Below are positions 46,311 through 58,982 of a stretch of DNA of 64,000 bases, piece by piece (position 1 is the stretch's first letter; every line of letters starts with the position of its first letter). The notes under the pieces are model-generated. The model was given only the letters and a program-made list of their open reading frames with translations. It was not told the DNA's origin and searched no databases. This stretch comes from Colletes latitarsis (Eukaryota; Arthropoda; Insecta; Hymenoptera; Colletidae), in contig NC_135141.1 of NCBI RefSeq assembly GCF_051014445.1, positions 32,821,422 through 32,885,421 of the forward strand. Reading direction: 5' to 3'. A program made the position numbers and the translations under genes.

Positions 46311-49300
46311 AAATAAGTTGGTAAAAGTTTCACCTTTCGAAGCCAGATCAGGTTATACTACTCGACGTTAGTTAAGCTTCGTGTGTGTCAAGGGGAGCCC
46401 CCTCTCAATAGTGGAGATGACTACCTTTCACTTATCCGATCGAACACGACTCGCAGTTAGCGAAGCATTGCTCCATACATATACAAGATTGTTTTGTCAG
46501 TGAAATTATTCATTAAAAAGAATACTAGAGTAATAAAATAATTCATCTATATTTTATTATCTTTAAATATTAATTCATTTAATTCGAATTTAATTCTAAT
46601 GAATTTTTAATTCGTCGTTTTCTCGACTGATTTATAGTTTCTGTTATTGATCTGCTCATTAAATTTGTACGATCCTGTGCGTACAAGACTGCATATATGT
46701 TACATGTTTACCTAATAAACAACCTTGTAACACAAGGGATAAAGCAGTCTTCCTCCGCTGTATCGCCTTCCCATTGAAGAAAAAGGTCAAGGTAGTAAGT
46801 ATAAATAATTATAAAAATAATTACACGCTGCCTTATTTAACGGAACACGTGCAGCAGGCGTTAGGTAAAGGGTAGCATAGCTTATGGCAATGAAATTAAA
46901 TTATTTATGTTACCACGGTACCCGACGAAGACCCTGAAACTTCAGTTTTAACAATAAAAATAATCTTTCTTCTTTATTACTTTTTGAATGTCTCGTTCGA
47001 GCAATTCGTTTTCAATTAGTTTTCACGCGAATATCTTTACCCAATTTATTCTGATTTCTCGTCGGGGAAAAAAAAGAAACGTACGAAAACTGATATATTC
47101 GGCGGTAAAATGTGCGGCGCGTTAACATTTCATATAATTTTTCAATTCTATTGTGCGATTACGAATATGTCCCGAGGTCGCGAAATCGTTTGAAAAGACG
47201 CATATTAAGGACGAATTGAATAGATACGTACGTAGCATTCGTGTGAAACCACTTCACTTTCCTCAAACACAGACCTCACCTAAAATTATCCGTTCTTAAT
47301 TAGAGAGTTAGATATATCTATTCGCCTCGCAATTCTTCAGTTAATAAGAACAAATAGGATCCCTCCTCCTTTTCCGACAGGGCGTGATCTCTGACATTTT
47401 CTTTGTGCGCTTTATCTTCGCCGGACGAGATACGAAAATCAACCTCAGATTTTAGAGTCCCATTATTCGACTTGGATTTCGCCAAGATTTTTGGTAATTC
47501 AAATAATTTCTACTTTTCACTGTTACAGTGCCTCAAACACGCTCAATTCTGCAAGGAAAATTATAAAAATGATAGAAAAAGATTCTTTTCCATTTTACTG
47601 ACAAATATCTTGGGATCCTGCTGATGTAGAATAATGGCAGTTGCTCGAACGAGGCGAGTCGAGCTGCCTTTTCGCGCCTAATCTGTCGCTTGATCGTCGT
47701 CCCGTTGACGTCATTGGTCGGCCATATTGGTAATCACCGCGAACGTCCGCGAATGCTCAGACTTTTCAACAATGTACCGTCGAAATCGTTGACCTGTCCC
47801 CACTGAACACGTTTTTCAGCCTACCAACTTATTATTCTTGTTACGTATCAACGACTGTGTACTACTAGAGTCTTATCCGCCGAGGAGGCCAAGAATTAGA
47901 CTTGAACTGGTTCTTCACCAAACCCTCAAACGAACCGCAGAATTAATCCACTCATTATTTTGGCACCGCTTCAATAAATTGTCCCCGCTCGAATCTACGA
48001 GACTAATCAACAGGCTTAATTGCTGCTTTTCATGCAAAGTATTCTTGCGTTTACATTCACTCGAGAGCTGCCTTTTCTCTTTTCTCGCGAATTCGGACGG
48101 TGCCATGTTTATGCAGACTTTGTACAGTTAATTACACCGATATTCTGTTATAAACCTAGTCAATTTGTTCAGAGCTTAACAGAGACTACGACGACAGATA
48201 TGGTTTCCTCTCTGTTTCAAAACGAGGTCTGACAAAGAGGCACAGTTAATAAAAATGATGAAAAAATAAACGATCCACGAGGCTTTAAATTATTCTTGAA
48301 ACAAACAAAGTTTATTTCGTGAAACAGAGTTATCTTTTCTGAATTTGTACATGTATAACAATGCTTGGATAACTGCGACTCATTTTCGATTGGATAAGCG
48401 AAGAGTATCCCCACTACTTGACACGCCTAGACCACAGATTTTTATTGCAAATGGGCTTAAAGAAAATTGATATTACGGAACGCAGGTGGTTCGTTCTCTA
48501 CGGGAATCTCTCCGAACAGGAGTACATATAATTACGAGAAACTACGTCTCGTGATAATGTCGACGAAGAGGATTCGAGCAACAAAGAAACGAATCAGGTC
48601 GCTCGGATTCGTTAATTCTTGGTAAAAATAATTTTAACTGGTTGCAGGATGCACCTGAGATACGCGTCGAGCTAAAAGTACACTTATCGTCGACTGAACT
48701 CGAAACAAGCGACGTTTCCAGTTCGCTGGAACCGTTTTTGTTATTTTTGGAAAATATTTCATATATAATTCGACGCGCGAACCGGTAAAATTGAAAGGAA
48801 AAATACGACCGCCTCAAATCGAGGCGCAATGCGGAAAAACCAACATGACGGAACTAAAACCGTTGTTCGGGTCGTTTTATTTCCGAGGATCCGTACAAAA
48901 TAATCGCATAAATATCGAGAAACCGCGGACGCCCTGGTTTGGCACTCGTCTACGCAGATCCGTTGTATCATAACAATGTTTTAAGTTATTAATTTCGGTT
49001 TCACGTTTTTACGATATACGAAAGGTCGAAGAAAAACAATTGTTTAAATTATGGAAAATGTTCTTTGCGTATAACATTTTCCTCCCTGAACGTTTCTCCA
49101 TGGAAAAGGGTCGTCAAAAACAACGGAGATATTTAAGGTGCACGAGAACTAGATTCCTCGTACCGAGAGTAATTTAAATAATCGATGTTATCACTTAGGG
49201 TAACGTCTTTCAATAAATTTGCATATGTTTGAAGCTTCAATCGACAAATTGATATTCTTGATTTTTCATCGATGTTTCGTATATTTAAAAGAATGACTCG

Positions 49301-50070
49301 GTGGATATGCATTTGTAAATGCAGTCCTCGTTGATAAGGTAATAATCGGTAAACAGTATTGTTTATGGCCTTGGAGGCGATCTTTTTAGTTTTATCGTTG
49401 GGAGTTCATCCTTTACGCGAGATCTTAAATTTTCAGTTTGGACGTAAATGGGTTAATTAACGTAAAAACTAAGAACAATCAAAACAAGGTCTACAGCGAT
49501 GGCGCGGTGCGAAATATGCATGTAGTGCCAAAATGGTTGATTCACAGATTTCGTGGAGAGGATTGTGCAACTATTTAGCAATCGCTACACAATATATCGT
49601 CAGTTGGATCGTTACCATCTTTCTATACCTTGAGCTTTTAGAAAGTGCAAAGTGCAGAAAGACCGTTTCTAAGAGACTCGTATTCACCGCAATCTACAAC
49701 ACAACCACCGTTAAACGTATATTTGCAAAAGTGCAACTGGGTCACAGAAATTCCAGAACCAACGCGATGCTTTTGAAAATCGTATTAATTCCATTGTACT
49801 TATTTTACGAGAAGAAAAAAATTATCCAAGCGTAGTTTCGAGTGGCAGAGTTTCTTTATTGATTTTGTGTACTCGAAGGCTGATCGTCTTCGGTCTGGAC
49901 AAAACACTCGTTACTTTCATTTTGGTCGTTCTTTTCTTAAAGTCTAATCAAAACTGATGAACGTATACAATTGTGCAATTTCTTGTATCGAACGAATTTA
50001 AACACCATACTCTTATCAATAGAATAAACTGAAATGACTCATAAAAACGTGTGGCCGGAAATGTTTCTAT
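46311..50070. other. Non-coding stretch
   Basis: No recognised coding exon. Open frames at 49533-49835 (+) and 48542-48829 (-) lack domains and splice support. Confidence 0.25.
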
Positions 50071-50182
50071 AACTTTTTAACGAAGCCTCGATCAACAAAT
50101 TAGTATCCTTGATTTTCGTCTTATTTTGGCCTTTAGAATCCTCTATTAAAATTTTTCCTAGGGGTGGTCGAACACTTTGTAT
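50071..50182 (-). repeat. Dispersed repeat, copy 2 (inverted)
   Basis: The inverse of this segment matches 34449-34560 along its length, including GACCACCCCTAGGAAAAATT, the AAAATAAGACGAAAATCAAG core and GAGGCTTCGTTAAAAA. Confidence 0.7.
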
Positions 50183-51505
50183 AGCAAAGAGGAAGTAGCT
50201 TCAATGACCTTGACCTTGACATATACTATAGAGAATATCCTCCTAATTAACCTACAGAAGATTCTAACCGCCACGCACCGTTTGTTACAATGTTATTAAC
50301 AAAAAGAAAGTTTCATCGATACGTTCACCAACAATGTATAGATATAAAGTATTGGGTTTGATTTAGGTTACGTTTCGTTCTGACGTAGGCGGCCGCATTT
50401 TTATCTGCCCCAGCCAATACTAATTCAGGTTAGTTTAAGTTGGATTAGGTTAGGTATCGTTTCCTATCGTATTACTACAAACGAGTGTCATATTTTTCGA
50501 ACTTGAATAATTTTCCAACAAACAACGAGCGAGCGACGGCTAAGATTTAGGAGGTTATTTGACTCGTTTAATAATATCGCGGTAAACAAATTCAACTATT
50601 TTTAAATGTTAAATTCACGAGGGACGTGGGTCCCCCCACGTTATTACGAGACTCCCTATAGATATACGCGATTCACAAAATTAGCATACAAAGAGATCCA
50701 AATTTATTAAGTGTTTCTTCCTTCTCACAGCCGGACAGTGCACGTGATTATTATTTTAGATACGGTGTCTAGACACTCTCAAGACACCTGAACCGCAATA
50801 AATTTGTATTTTTAGACCGAAGGAATTCTACGTTTCGATAATTTCTGCATTCTTCCGATTCTAATGTATAAAAATATTATATTTATAGAAAAATTTTGAA
50901 ATTATTGGCGCCCATGAAATTATTCATTTCATTGGTAATAAAAATAGAAGTTACTAGATTCTTTTTTATATCTACATTACGTTTTATCCTCTATAGTTTA
51001 GAATCGTGTGAATTTCAACTTCTGTCTCTTTTTTTATACGCTCATGTGCCTAATAAATTATCATTTATTATTTAGTATGATATATAAGGTGCACTACGTA
51101 GCAAGACCAAATTAAAATTAGCCCGAAAATATTTGTGTCGCAATGAACATTGCGTCGAGAACGCGATCCTATCAACGGAAACAATTCGCTGGGCTTTGCG
51201 TGATAAGAATCGCTCGAACGAAACGATATACATATTTTAAACATTCAGAATTCATAAAGAAATGCGTGTAAATTCGGGCGAAAAATTGTTTTCTTTAATT
51301 CGAGTGATTCAGAGAAATTATATTCAAATTTTGTTACGAGTTCGAAGATCCTTCCCACGGAGTTCAATCAATTCCAAAGACACTCCTCACGGACGATCGT
51401 AAAAATTATTCGAATATTGTTCGTGGAAAACAAAGAGAAAATCAGCAGAATAGCTGAATTGTCAGAGATTCTTTTTTACTACAATCGTATCTATACGCTT
51501 TTCAG
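50183..51505. other. Non-coding stretch with a nuclear-receptor-like word
   Basis: Two overlapping TGACCTTGA words at 50204-50219 match the extended half-site TCAAGGTCA used by FTZ-F1/ERR-type receptors. A GGATTAGGTTAGGT run lies near 50433. No gene was recognised. This would be the 3' end of the proposed intron 1. Confidence 0.3.
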
Positions 51506-52717
51506 GATTGGATGTTAAGAATAAAAGTAAATGCCTAACACCAGCTCAAGCATTAGCATTGTACCTCGACCTCGATCATTCGGAGAGGAAATACAATATT
51601 CTAAGAACAGTCGTCGATGCCTTTTACGTAAGAACTCTTTTCCCAGCTGCTACGTGTGGGGGGAGGGGGTCACAGTTACGATCTGACAAATAGATGTATT
51701 TTCGGAATTTTTTTTAACGAACAATACTAACAAATATAGCAAATACATTTTCTGATCTTTGAAATATGATCTTTATGAGTCTGTTAGATTTATTAATTTA
51801 TATTATAGTGTATTTGATTAAATTTAAATATATTCTCGATGCAGAATTTAGAAGACGTCCCTGGAGAACTGCATTGCAGTTTCTGCTGCTATCCATCGGG
51901 AGTCCTATAACAAATTGGCACGGCTGCAAGCCGATTCGTACGGTCTGCAGTTGCAGAGGATTAACGAGAGTTATAGAAAAATTATTGGATTAAGTTTCCT
52001 AAACTTAAAACTCGTGAAAATCTTTTTTTTTCAAAAAAATGTTGCTGTCATATTATACCAACTTATTTCTTTTCGTTTCAAAACTATTAACCTTCTTTTA
52101 TTCATACTCCGTGGACCACCCTGTATATTCGTTACAACGAGACGGTGGTTTTATTTGGTTTTTCAAATTGAGAGACCCACCTTTGGCGAGAGCCGCGAGA
52201 AAAAACCCTACTCGAAGAAAATAACCAAATGTCAACGCCAACGCAATGGCCGTAGGATTCGGAATAAAGGAGAGATCGAAGGAGAGAAGATTCAAGTGGC
52301 TCGAGACACTGATGTCGATAAGAAGTGGATCGTAAAAGATCGTACAGTTGGAAAATAGCTATTACTCAACACCGAATAAGTGGCATTTTATTATGTTTGC
52401 AAATGGGTTCATCCGTCTCTAAAATTCGGAAAAGTAATCCTTATAATATATATATATTATTTCACGGATGTCTAAAAAATAAAAATTACTTTTCTTTACA
52501 GACACAAGCACCTTCGCTCTTCCAATTTTTAAATGAGATTTCAAGGGAAGAAATTGGAGACATTATGCATGCACCGATAGGAGAAACTAACAAAGTTGCT
52601 GGATACGATAAAAGGAATTTGTGCCACGAATTAAATAAAAAATTTATATTGCCTTATATCGAAGTAAAGAAAATACGAAACTTATTGAATCGTCTTCAAA
52701 CAATTATTCAGGCGTAA
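51506..52717 (+). CDS. Candidate exons 2-4 of an unrecognised spliced gene
   Basis: Exons are 51506-51627, 51852-52013 and 52502-52717, joined to 36204-36252 (182 aa in all). Borders: TTTTCAG / TTTTAC-GTAAGA, ATTTAG / AAACTC-GTGAAA, TTTACAG / stop TAA. All junction phases agree (1, then 0, 0). Exon 2 reads KSKCLTPAQALALYLDLD, then HSERKYNILRTVVDAFY. Exon 3 contains ESYNKLARLQADSYGLQLQR, and exon 4 GYDKRNLCHELNKKFILPY. The protein is mostly polar and probably helical, with no membrane segment. The family is not recognised. The end of exon 3 is the least certain border, and an extra exon in 52020-52500 is possible. Confidence 0.5.
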
Positions 52718-54535
52718 GCTAATATTTTAAGCACTGTTAGTAAACAAGCTGAAGAACCTAACGGTTGTATCTAAATGGAGATGTGACGGTACAACTCATA
52801 GTGAATACAAACAGAACTTGAAGGAGTCAACTCTAATGCAAGCATCCTCTAGACTTCTCTTGTGCTTCTGCAATTAATTTGTGGACGCATGGTCGGTGCT
52901 GATGGGTGTAAATTTATTGTCTGATAAAATCCTCAAGAGCTCGAGAGTATACCCTAAGTTTTCCCAGACTTTGTACAGCGCCAGAACACTTTGAAGATCT
53001 TAACTGGCACTAAACATTGCTTCTCGAAATATTCTGATGTCGATTACCTAAGTACACTTCAAAGAACATCAACCATAAACGTACTTTTGACGAAATCAAA
53101 TTTAAACTGTACTGATTTTGACCTAAAATTCACAGAGATTTTTAATTAAGTGCATACCCTCGACTTATTTTAATAAAACAAACAATTATCGTAAATTTGA
53201 TTAATACGCGTTTATTAAATTCTTACTAATTTGTGCATTTGAAAAACCTTTATTGCTTAATATCCGAACAACTATTAAAATGCATTGCTTCGAGACTCGT
53301 TTTTTTTTTTATCGTTATACCATAAACATAGCGCACATATCGTGTGTCAAATAGAGGAAATTAGACCAGGCACCGCCACGCGAGGTTTAACCGAAGCATT
53401 CCACATATTGCTCGATATGATAGATTTATGTAAATAATATGGCTACAGAAACGTAATAATAAAACTTATCACAATTTGTTAAGTTTACATCGTCAAATTA
53501 TTCATCAGGCACATGCCTAGAAATGAACTACACAGATAAACATGGACATCTACCGTAATTGCATACAAGATGAATAATTCTCGACATTCAATAATTAAAT
53601 GGTGCGCCTATAATATGTACCATACAGGGTGTCCCAAAAGTTTCTGATTAATCTAGATAGACGGATTATTATACTTGGCAAATGAGATCTTGTAAAATTC
53701 AATTGCTCAAAACGAAAATTTTAAGAATATTAAATAGTTACACAGTTTACATAAAAAATGCCCATTGGAACGAATAATTCACAGAATATCATTGCTAAAA
53801 AAAATTTTACATCCAAGTGGTAGGTTTATAGTGATACAATGAAAATATAATTAAACAGTTATTGACTCTAATGATTGATATATTAATGTATTAATGGGTG
53901 GATCTAGTATAACCATTTCTGGTCACATCAGCTATAATTTTAAGAAAGACATTAACATTTTAGAAAGCAGAGAGACAATATCAGTTATCTGAATTTAAAC
54001 ATAGAACACAATATGTGTTTAAAATATATTGCAGGGACAAAATTCATTATCTGACATATAGATATACATTTCTTATAAAAAAAATTCCTTTTTTACAATT
54101 GCCTCCTCATTCCTTGGATTTAACTATAATAGATAATTTGAAAAATCTTTCTAGAGCAGTGTATGCATAAAGGGAACAACTTGAAAATCTACATCAGTTG
54201 AAATACTGCATTGCAACAGAATAGAATGGTTCATCCAATAAACCTCATGAAGTACACAATTCGCTATCACTATGATTAAATGAAATAATAAGAAGTTCCA
54301 CAGATTACGAAAACCAAATTAACTTCTAGCTATGTTTTATGTTACAGGCATATTTGATTAATTTAAAGGTTGACATTTTAAAAACTTTAATTAACCATCA
54401 AACTAAAAGCAAATTATAAATTCCTCAACTATAATATTTCCACATTATTTGTTACAATTAAAAAAGACATTGATTATATAATTAAAAAATTAGATATAAC
54501 ATATGTATACTATCTGTCTACAAATATCTATACAG
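52718..54535. other. Non-coding stretch
   Basis: AT-rich. TACAGGGTGTCCCAAAAG at 53633-53650 looks like a Tc1/mariner-type terminus, but no opposite end or transposase was seen. A possible polyadenylation signal AATAAA lies near 53456. Confidence 0.35.
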
Positions 54536-54880
54536 CAGTGTTTTGTAAACTTTATTTCTTTGCGAAACCTATCAATAATAGCAAATTTGCAACGGTCCCC
54601 AGAAGTACAACTAAATTTTTATTTTTTAAATATATTTTAAATGTGTTTCTTCCTAGAAATGATTTATATTTAAAAAATCGTAATATAGTTTAAACAAGAC
54701 ATACTTTTCAATGTAAAAAATTAATTTTAAAATAATTTTTTAGGTCTCATGACACTTCTTAAAATTTAATTATATAATAAAATACTACAAGAAGCATGTT
54801 TTTAAATCTACAGTATAATATATTTCCAATTTTTCCCCGCAAACCCCAGGGGGCCGCGAATCACAGTTTGAGAAACACTG
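54536..54880. mobile_element. hAT-like MITE
   Basis: The left end CAGTGTTTTGTAAACT pairs with the inverse of the right end, CAGTGTTTCTCAAACTGTG followed by GCGGCCCCCTGGGG. CAGNG termini with the TCTCAAACTGTGG and CGCGGCCCCC words are characteristic of hAT-family ends. Flanking octamers CTATACAG and GTGTAAAG agree at 5 of 8 positions, compatible with a decayed 8-bp target duplication. There is no coding capacity in 345 bp. Confidence 0.6.
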
Positions 54881-55219
54881 GTGTAAAGAATCATGTCCTG
54901 TTAACAATCAAATATTTTTCAGGGCCAAGCGGAAATAATTATCAGTATATTACAACAAATGAAACGACGTTTCCGCACATGCGTATTTACATAACTATCC
55001 GAAATAGTCTTTAAAATAATTAATTACTAATGGCCCCCATTCTCAAAGGTAATAAACTGAATACTGCATTCACTGTCTTTCGATCTTTCAAATAATATAT
55101 CGTTCAATGGTATCGAAATACGAAATATTCGAAAGCTGTTGTTAAGAGGATTTTATCGAAGAAGCATAGATAGAGGTATTGCAAAGAAGAAAGTTGTGGG
55201 AAAAATGATTACAACTTAC

Positions 55220-55358
55220 CAAATGTTGTCCGCAACAGCATTGTTCGATAGGTGGTAGGTCGAGATACCATGCTGTCGTACAGCATGGCGTGATGTGCCG
55301 AAGTAGCACTTAACGAATCTTCTTTCTTGATGTTCAAACACGCGCGACACTCAACCAT
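55220..55358 (-). CDS. Candidate first exon, minus strand (unrecognised gene)
   Basis: The minus-strand ATG at 55358 opens MVECRACLNIKKEDSLSATS and the exon runs 46 codons to TTTG before a consensus GTAAGT donor (phase 1). It joins in phase with the exon at 31054-31106. A second upstream coding start exists: at 55866-55840 the text MAAVVISAQ is followed by CAA-GTGAGT, so the ATG at 55358 may be internal to a later exon. The frame stays open upstream to 55499. CRACL recalls the start of a ZAD zinc-finger domain, but the rest does not match and I do not claim it. Confidence 0.4.
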
Positions 55359-55839
55359 TGTTCGTTGGAAAAGAAAAGACAAGCGACAATTCAAAAACAA
55401 ATGACGGACACGCACGTTCATACATCGAAGACTGCATCCACACACCTGACACGCACATGCACACACCCTCGCTAGCAAAAATGTATACGCATCAGACATT
55501 CAATTGCAAAGCATGGTATTAAACATACAATGCTTGAGTGAACGAAACGCGCACCCGATTTTTATTAAACGCGACACGTTCGATTCGAGGATAGAAAAAC
55601 GAGGTAACCTATGCCTGCATTGAAACGATACTGCGGCCGAACGTATATACTTTAACGGTCCCAACGTATGAGAAAAACGATTCTTACAAAAGCCCGGTTT
55701 CCTGACACAAATTGATCGATTGAATTAAAAGAAACGAATACACGAACAAACCGTAATTCTCCCTTACTAACCTATGCGTTGTACGTCGACCGGTTGTCAC
55801 GATTACTTGACGAGTTCAAAACATTTCCGCGACACTCAC

Positions 55840-55870
55840 TTGTGCAGATATCACGACGGCTGCCATATTG
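55840..55870 (-). promoter_or_regulatory. Possible gene start, minus strand
   Basis: The CCAATATGGCAGCC context holds an ATG (55866) in a CpG-richer patch, followed after nine codons by the donor CAA-GTGAGT. It would be the first exon of the minus-strand gene at 55358 if spliced in phase 0 to an acceptor near 55440. Confidence 0.3.
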
Positions 55871-57433
55871 GATTCTCATTTCGCGAACCACCGACAAGGT
55901 GCTTATGAAGAAAGACAATCTTACGAGATTTCACGAAAAATGCATCCGACGCTAGCGACATCTTTAAGAACACTACAGCATTTTGAAACATCACGTTATA
56001 CCATTGTGGTTATTCAATAATGAATCAATAACCTTAAAGAATTACGCATTATGTAAAATGAAATAATTGCAAATCGTCGAAACAATGTTACAATTACCTG
56101 ATAATAATAAAAAAATAATAACATATGTTTGAATTTATATAAAGTTGGCATAAACGATTGAACGTATTCGATGCAGCAATAGCCCCTTTACTTTAATAAA
56201 ATTTGTTCGTTTAAATTTAAATAAAATGTCCCCACTATGTTCCCATCAGTTTGTATAGAATTATTTCCTATTCCTATTCAAAGACAAGTCGCGAGCAAAA
56301 AAATTATCAGATAATAAAAAAAATTTCATTTTCTGTAACGTTTGTCATACGTTTACGAAAAAAGTATTGACGGGCTAGTAAGATTTTTCCGATTAAAATG
56401 AGCCCAAACATAATGTAAATCAAATTAATTGTAGTAGCACATGCAAATTAATTATCCAAATCAAGTTAATTGCCAGATAAATACAAAATAACGTACAACT
56501 GACCGTCTGTAGAATGCGATCCGAGTAGTTCCTCGGTGACGAATGAATGATGTTTTTGTTCTGTGGAAGTCATCAGCAAAATTATCGAAATAGTTCTGCT
56601 GGATCTAAGCATGCACATATATGATGCAAAGAATCTGAAAAGAAACAATAAATATTACAATTTTAGTTCGTAATTTTAATTTTTGTATAGCAAAGGTATA
56701 ATTACTTGACTGCTTTTAGGTTCACTATGATTGGTCAAGAATATACGTATATCTTTACACTGTATAACTTTTGAGTGCGTGTATTAAGAAATGGTTCTGT
56801 TTAGCTGCCAGATTTTTGCTTGATTATTTGCTAATCCATTAAACGAATTTTTGTAACACAAAACATAGATTTGACATTTTAATTTGATATTTAATTTTAA
56901 TTCCTACCGCTAATAGCGTTGAGATCTTACTCAACTTTCAGTCGATAACGTTGAATATGATATTGAATGGCACAGTGACTACAAATAAAGTCCCTTTATA
57001 ACTAACTTAAATAATAAACCGAATATGAATTGTGCAAATGTTAAAATATCCATTATGTGTAAGACTAACTTGTAATTATTTTGTCTATATCATTAAAAAT
57101 TAAATATGTATCCCTTCCCTTTTTTACATATATATTCTGTAGTACACTAATTACTTCAATTTTATGCGTTATATTTATTCAATTACTATCAAGAAATCAA
57201 AACATATTCTTTACAAGATTTCAGTACTACACAGACAAAATATTTGTCTTGGTAAAGTGTAATAATTTGTAATACACACCTCGATATGCAGTATCGGATG
57301 TTTTATGATACTGATTATTTATTAGATCAATCGATAATACAATTTTGCTTTCAACATTAACAAACAAGTGATGAAATGTTGTTGTTTCTCTTTATGTTAT
57401 ATGTTCTATGCTTGTGTAGACAGTCTCTAAATT
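55871..57433. other. Intergenic AT-rich sequence upstream of RFC2
   Basis: No coding frame or repeat was recognised. It separates the divergent minus-strand candidate start from the RFC2 gene. Confidence 0.4.
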
Positions 57434-57441
57434 TTTCCCGC
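57434..57441. promoter_or_regulatory. E2F-type site upstream of RFC2
   Basis: TTTCCCGC, extended to TTTTTCCCGCG, exactly matches the E2F consensus TTTSSCGC and lies 21 bp before the RFC2 ATG. E2F control of clamp-loader genes at G1/S is established in animals. Use of this site is inferred. Confidence 0.6.
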
Positions 57442-57462
57442 GTTGCAAACTTAATTTTGAAG

Positions 57463-58982
57463 ATGGCAGATGTTAAAACCGGCGAAGAATCAATGGACAT
57501 AGAAGTTTTACCGTCTACAAGTAGTTTTAATGCAAAAAATAAGGAAAAAGATGCCAAGTTATTAAATTTACCATGGTAAGTTATTAATCAAAGCACCACA
57601 AGCTATGAATGATCAGGTATCAAGTTGTTGAGGTTAACTGTTTAAAAAGGCAATTTATAGTAAAACTGAACATTTTTGTTTAGGATTGAAAAGTACAGAC
57701 CACACGTTTTTTCGGATATTGTTGGTAATGAAGACACAGTGTCCAGACTTTCTGTGTTTGCTAAACATGGAAATTGTCCAAATATAATCATTGCTGGGCC
57801 TCCAGGAGTTGGTAAAACTACAACAATTTTGTGCCTAGCACGTATTCTTTTAGGGCAAGCTTTTAAGGAATCGGTGCTGGAGCTGAATGCTTCAAATGAC
57901 AGAGGAATAGATGTTGTTAGAAATAAAATTAAAATGTTTGCCCAAAAGAGGGTATATACATTTGATACATTTTAGGCTGTGTTTTACTGTAAACACTTCT
58001 GCAATAACTATTTTATAATTACTTAAAACTAGGTCAACCTTCCAAAGGGAAAACATAAAATAGTAATTTTAGATGAAGCTGATAGCATGACAGATGGTGC
58101 ACAACAGGCATTGCGCAGAACCATGGAAATATATAGTAATACAACTAGATTTGCATTAGCTTGTAATAATAGTGAAAAAATTATTGAACCAATACAGTCA
58201 CGTTGTGCTATGTTACGATATGGAAAATTATCAGATGCGCAAGTTTTAACAAAGATTCTCGAAGTTTGTGGGAAGGAAAATGTAGATAAAAAGATTGTAT
58301 TACTATATACCAATATAAGTTTAGTAATATTAGTAACATATGAAATAACATGCTTGAATTATATTTGGGCAGATTTCATACACTGATGATGGTTTAGAAG
58401 CAATAGTGTTCACTGCTCAAGGTGACATGAGACAAGCATTAAATAATTTACAGTCAACGTATAATGGTTTTGGTCATGTAAATAGCGAAAATGTGTTTAA
58501 AGTTTGCGATGAACCACATCCATTACTCGTTAAAGAAATGCTTGACTTTTGTTCAGAGGGTAGAATTTGTAAAGCATATGGGGTACGATATTCTGTTACT
58601 ATTTAGTAAATTATAATATATAATATACACTTGAAATATACATTTAATAAACATGAACAGGTAATGGAACATTTATGGGCAATGGGATATTCTGCAGAAG
58701 ATTTAATTAGTAATATATTCAGAGTTTGTAAAAACTTACCAATTGATGAAAAATTAAAGTTAGATTTTGTAAAAGTAAGTTGTAGTAAATTTTGTTTATT
58801 TTCCGATCTATTTCATACGGAATTGTTACTTGTTCATGAAATTAATAAAGTCGCGTATTCGTATGTTTTGATTTTAGGAAATTGGAATAACTCATCTTGG
58901 AATAGTAGATGGAATTAACAGTTTGTTGCAAATGAATAGTCTTTTAGCTCGGCTCTGTAAGGCAGCTGTGCAGCCTGTTTGA
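57463..58982 (+). CDS. RFC2: Replication factor C subunit 2 (Rfc40; clamp loader ATPase)
   Basis: Six exons: 57463-57575, 57684-57951, 58033-58281, 58373-58582, 58661-58774, 58878-58982. All introns are GT..AG (78-108 bp), and the frame closes at 352 aa, against about 354 in vertebrates. Known role: a small AAA+ subunit of the RFC complex that loads PCNA onto primer-template in the nucleus, and is shared with the RFC-like checkpoint and cohesion loaders. Seen: an RFC-box segment IEKYRPHVFSDIVGNEDTVS (39-58), Walker A GPPGVGKTT (76-84), LNASNDRGIDVVRNKIKMFA ending exon 2, Walker B VILDEAD (138-144), the SRC arginine-finger motif (183-185), and a C-terminal collar domain containing FTAQGDMRQALNNLQST and NVFKVCDEPHPLLVKEM. 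The start is ATGGCAGATG, placing MAD before an acidic leader. A polyadenylation signal AATAAA is at 59015. This is the strongest gene call in the window. Confidence 0.97.

Noticed and set aside
49533..49835. 100-codon open frame on plus
   Set aside because: No domain, no splice support, AT-rich composition and no neighbour in phase. Its length is within chance for this window.
53633..53650. Tc1/mariner insertion suggested by TACAGGGTGTCCCAAAAG
   Set aside because: No inverse end or transposase fragment was found within 2 kb; kept only as a possible fragment.
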